Below are positions 5,985 through 6,874 of a DNA stretch of 6,874 nucleotides, one piece after another (the stretch's first letter is position 1; every line of letters starts with the position of its first letter). Position numbers and translations under genes: made by a program. Location: contig DXCD01000084.1 in assembly GCA_019116185.1 (NCBI GenBank), positions 1 to 6,874 on the forward strand, given 5' to 3'. Source of the stretch: Candidatus Mediterraneibacter stercorigallinarum (GTDB taxonomy: Bacteria > Bacillota > Clostridia > Lachnospirales > Lachnospiraceae). The notes below the pieces were generated by a model. It was not told the origin of the DNA, did no database searches, and was given only the letters and a program-made list of their open reading frames with translations.

Positions 5985-6014
5985 TACGCCCTTCCCTTTT
6001 CTGCTTTTCTGCAC

Positions 6015-6029
6015 TACAATAGGTATAGT
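6015..6029 (+). promoter_or_regulatory. Possible promoter -10 region for the DUF3783-like gene
   Basis: TACAAT (6015-6020) and TATAGT (6024-6029) are the only -10-like hexamers in an otherwise GC-rich stretch upstream of the plus-strand gene. No good -35 hexamer lies at 16-18 bases spacing, so this is a weak call based on composition. Confidence 0.25.
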
Positions 6030-6045
6030 ATCCGCCGCGCGGCAT

Positions 6046-6075
6046 GCCCGGGAGCCAGTATCTCTCTCCCAGGGC
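6046..6075 (+). other. GC-rich leader hairpin upstream of the DUF3783-like gene
   Basis: GCCCGGGAG at 6046-6054 pairs with CTCCCAGGGC at 6066-6075 with one bulged A, around an 11-base loop. It lies between the possible promoter and the ribosome binding site, so it would form in the 5' leader. No T-run follows it. Function unknown. Confidence 0.4.
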
Positions 6076-6101
6076 GCCCCTGCGGCATACAAATACGAAC
6101 C

Positions 6102-6106
6102 AGGAG
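6102..6106 (+). promoter_or_regulatory. Ribosome binding site of the DUF3783-like gene
   Basis: AGGAG, 10 bases before the ATG at 6117-6119. It decides the start at 6117 over the in-frame upstream ATG at 5964, whose extra residues fall in non-coding-looking leader sequence. Confidence 0.7.
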
Positions 6107-6116
6107 AACTTATTAT

Positions 6117-6491
6117 ATGAAAGAAACGATCTTACTCTTTAATCCCCCGGAAAAGGACGCGCTCTTAAAGCTTGAAATGGCGCTGTTCCCACTGCGGATC
6201 CGCCTGAAACGGATTCCCCGCGAAGACTATAACCAGCCCCTCGGCGTCCTTGCCGGCATGAAAGATATGACACCCGCGGAAGGCACATATGACGGCCCGG
6301 AGCTTCCGGATACCATGTTTGTCTTCTGCTTCCTTGACGACAGCCGGCTCAACCAGGCGCTCGCAGCTTTAAGGAAATCCGGGGCGGGCCCATTCCCCTA
6401 TAAGGCGATCCTCACCCCGACCAACAGCGAGTGGGCGGCGTCGGACTGCTTCGCTGAGATCAAAAGGGAACACGAAGCTATGCATCCCTAA
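6117..6491 (+). CDS. DUF3783 domain-containing protein
   Basis: A 124-residue, probably cytoplasmic protein of unknown function. It resembles the DUF3783 family of Clostridia: a KETILLFNPP start, EDYNQPLGVLAGM at 36-48, LPDTMFVFCFLDDSRLNQALAALRKSG at 63-89, and YKAILTPTNSEWAASDCFAEIKREHEAM at 95-122. The LTPTN segment and the terminal EHEAM are the most family-like parts. No signal peptide or transmembrane span is seen. It begins at 6117 behind an AGGAG site; extending upstream to 5964 would add 51 residues read from the hairpin leader and is rejected. It is transcribed divergently from ymxH and stands alone, as the next gene differs sharply in composition. The name is from pattern memory of the family and says nothing firm about its job. 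Confidence 0.85.
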   Translation: MKETILLFNPPEKDALLKLEMALFPLRIRLKRIPREDYNQPLGVLAGMKDMTPAEGTYDGPELPDTMFVFCFLDDSRLNQALAALRKSGAGPFPYKAILTPTNSEWAASDCFAEIKREHEAMHP

Positions 6492-6519
6492 AAAAATCAT
6501 TTATAAGAACCTAACGTAG

Positions 6520-6525
6520 AAGGAG
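6520..6525 (+). promoter_or_regulatory. Shine-Dalgarno-like site without a standard start codon
   Basis: AAGGAG at 6520-6525 is a good ribosome binding site, but at the expected spacing the frame of the following gene reads ATA ATA GTA (6531-6539) rather than ATG, GTG or TTG. The first in-frame ATG is at 6576, about 50 bases away. An overlapping TATAAT at 6530-6535 could instead be a promoter -10 box. Confidence 0.4.
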
Positions 6526-6575
6526 CATCTATAATAGTATTAGAAGATACATTTACAAGAAAAACAATAAAAGAT

Positions 6576-6874
6576 ATGATGAATTTTTATTGCAGATCAA
6601 GAAAAATCCTTTCTGTTATACGTATATTTCTGGGAATCTATTCCCTTATCCTTCTCTTAGATGAAGCGCGAAGACTATCATTGTTCTTCTCTGTCCAGGA
6701 TATGCTTCTATTGATCATATCTATCGAGGGGTTTTGGTTTGCCATAAGCGGATATAAATATTGGATGTATTTATTTTTTCATGGCGGCATTTATTACAGA
6801 ATGAAAAAGGATGCCTCTTTAATTGTCCGATACACAATTGATAATGAAGAAATCATTCGCGAAATACCTGCGCT
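6576..6874 (+). CDS. Partial small membrane protein, possibly YcxB-like (runs off the right edge)
   Basis: The frame is open from the ATG at 6576 to the end of the window, giving 99 residues of an incomplete protein. From that ATG, residues 11-28 (ILSVIRIFLGIYSLILLL) and about 43-58 (MLLLIISIEGFWFAIS) look like two transmembrane helices separated by a short charged turn. A soluble part follows, starting near HGGIYYRMKKDASLIVRYTIDNEEIIREI. This layout resembles YcxB-like membrane proteins, but the C-terminal domain that would confirm it lies outside the window. The frame is open upstream back to 6507, and LEDTFTRKTIKDMMNFYCRSRK reads like plausible coding sequence, so the true N-terminus may lie before 6576 with a non-standard or mutated start. 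The region is clearly AT-rich compared with the rest, suggesting a different origin. Confidence 0.65.
   Translation, partial: MMNFYCRSRKILSVIRIFLGIYSLILLLDEARRLSLFFSVQDMLLLIISIEGFWFAISGYKYWMYLFFHGGIYYRMKKDASLIVRYTIDNEEIIREIPA

Noticed and set aside
5942..6116. Possible NrdR box near nrdR/ymxH (autoregulation)
   Set aside because: No sequence resembling the paired NrdR box consensus was seen; the only clear dyad, TTTCGCGCGAAA, does not match it.

Overview
The window looks like chromosomal DNA from a Gram-positive, spore-forming Clostridia bacterium, most likely a gut Lachnospiraceae relative. The support is a YlmC/YmxH sporulation-type gene directly upstream of nrdR, strong AGGAGG-type ribosome binding sites on nearly every gene, and the overall look of the proteins. 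No species can be named from the sequence alone. Most of the window is visibly GC-rich; the last ~380 bases are much more AT-rich.

Layout: positions 1-228 hold no gene but contain a striking ~106-base imperfect inverted repeat at the left edge. From 229 to 5902 seven genes run on the minus strand. In transcription order they are ymxH/ylmC (PRC-barrel sporulation-family protein), nrdR (ribonucleotide reductase repressor), truA (tRNA pseudouridine synthase), an exodeoxyribonuclease III/AP endonuclease gene, a CobW/COG0523-type metal GTPase with a very His-rich linker, a second P-loop protein related to the same family but with a different C-terminal domain, and a PfkB-family sugar kinase resembling fructokinases. 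A U-tailed hairpin separates nrdR from truA. The exoIII-to-kinase block has short gaps (35, 17 and 66 bases) and could be one transcript.

From 5903 to 6116 is a divergent intergenic region with a perfect 12-bp palindrome and a GC-rich leader hairpin. On the plus strand a small DUF3783-like protein follows, then an AT-rich partial gene for a small two-helix membrane protein, resembling YcxB-like proteins, that runs off the right edge.

Most of the window is housekeeping: DNA repair, RNA modification and dNTP-pool control. The least ordinary part is the tandem pair of metal-GTPase-like proteins. One carries the canonical CxCC motif and a 35-histidine linker. Its neighbour keeps the P-loop but lacks CxCC, and ends in a domain resembling the C-terminus of YcgQ/TIGR03943 proteins. 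A joint role in handling zinc or another transition metal is a reasonable inference but is not shown by the sequence.
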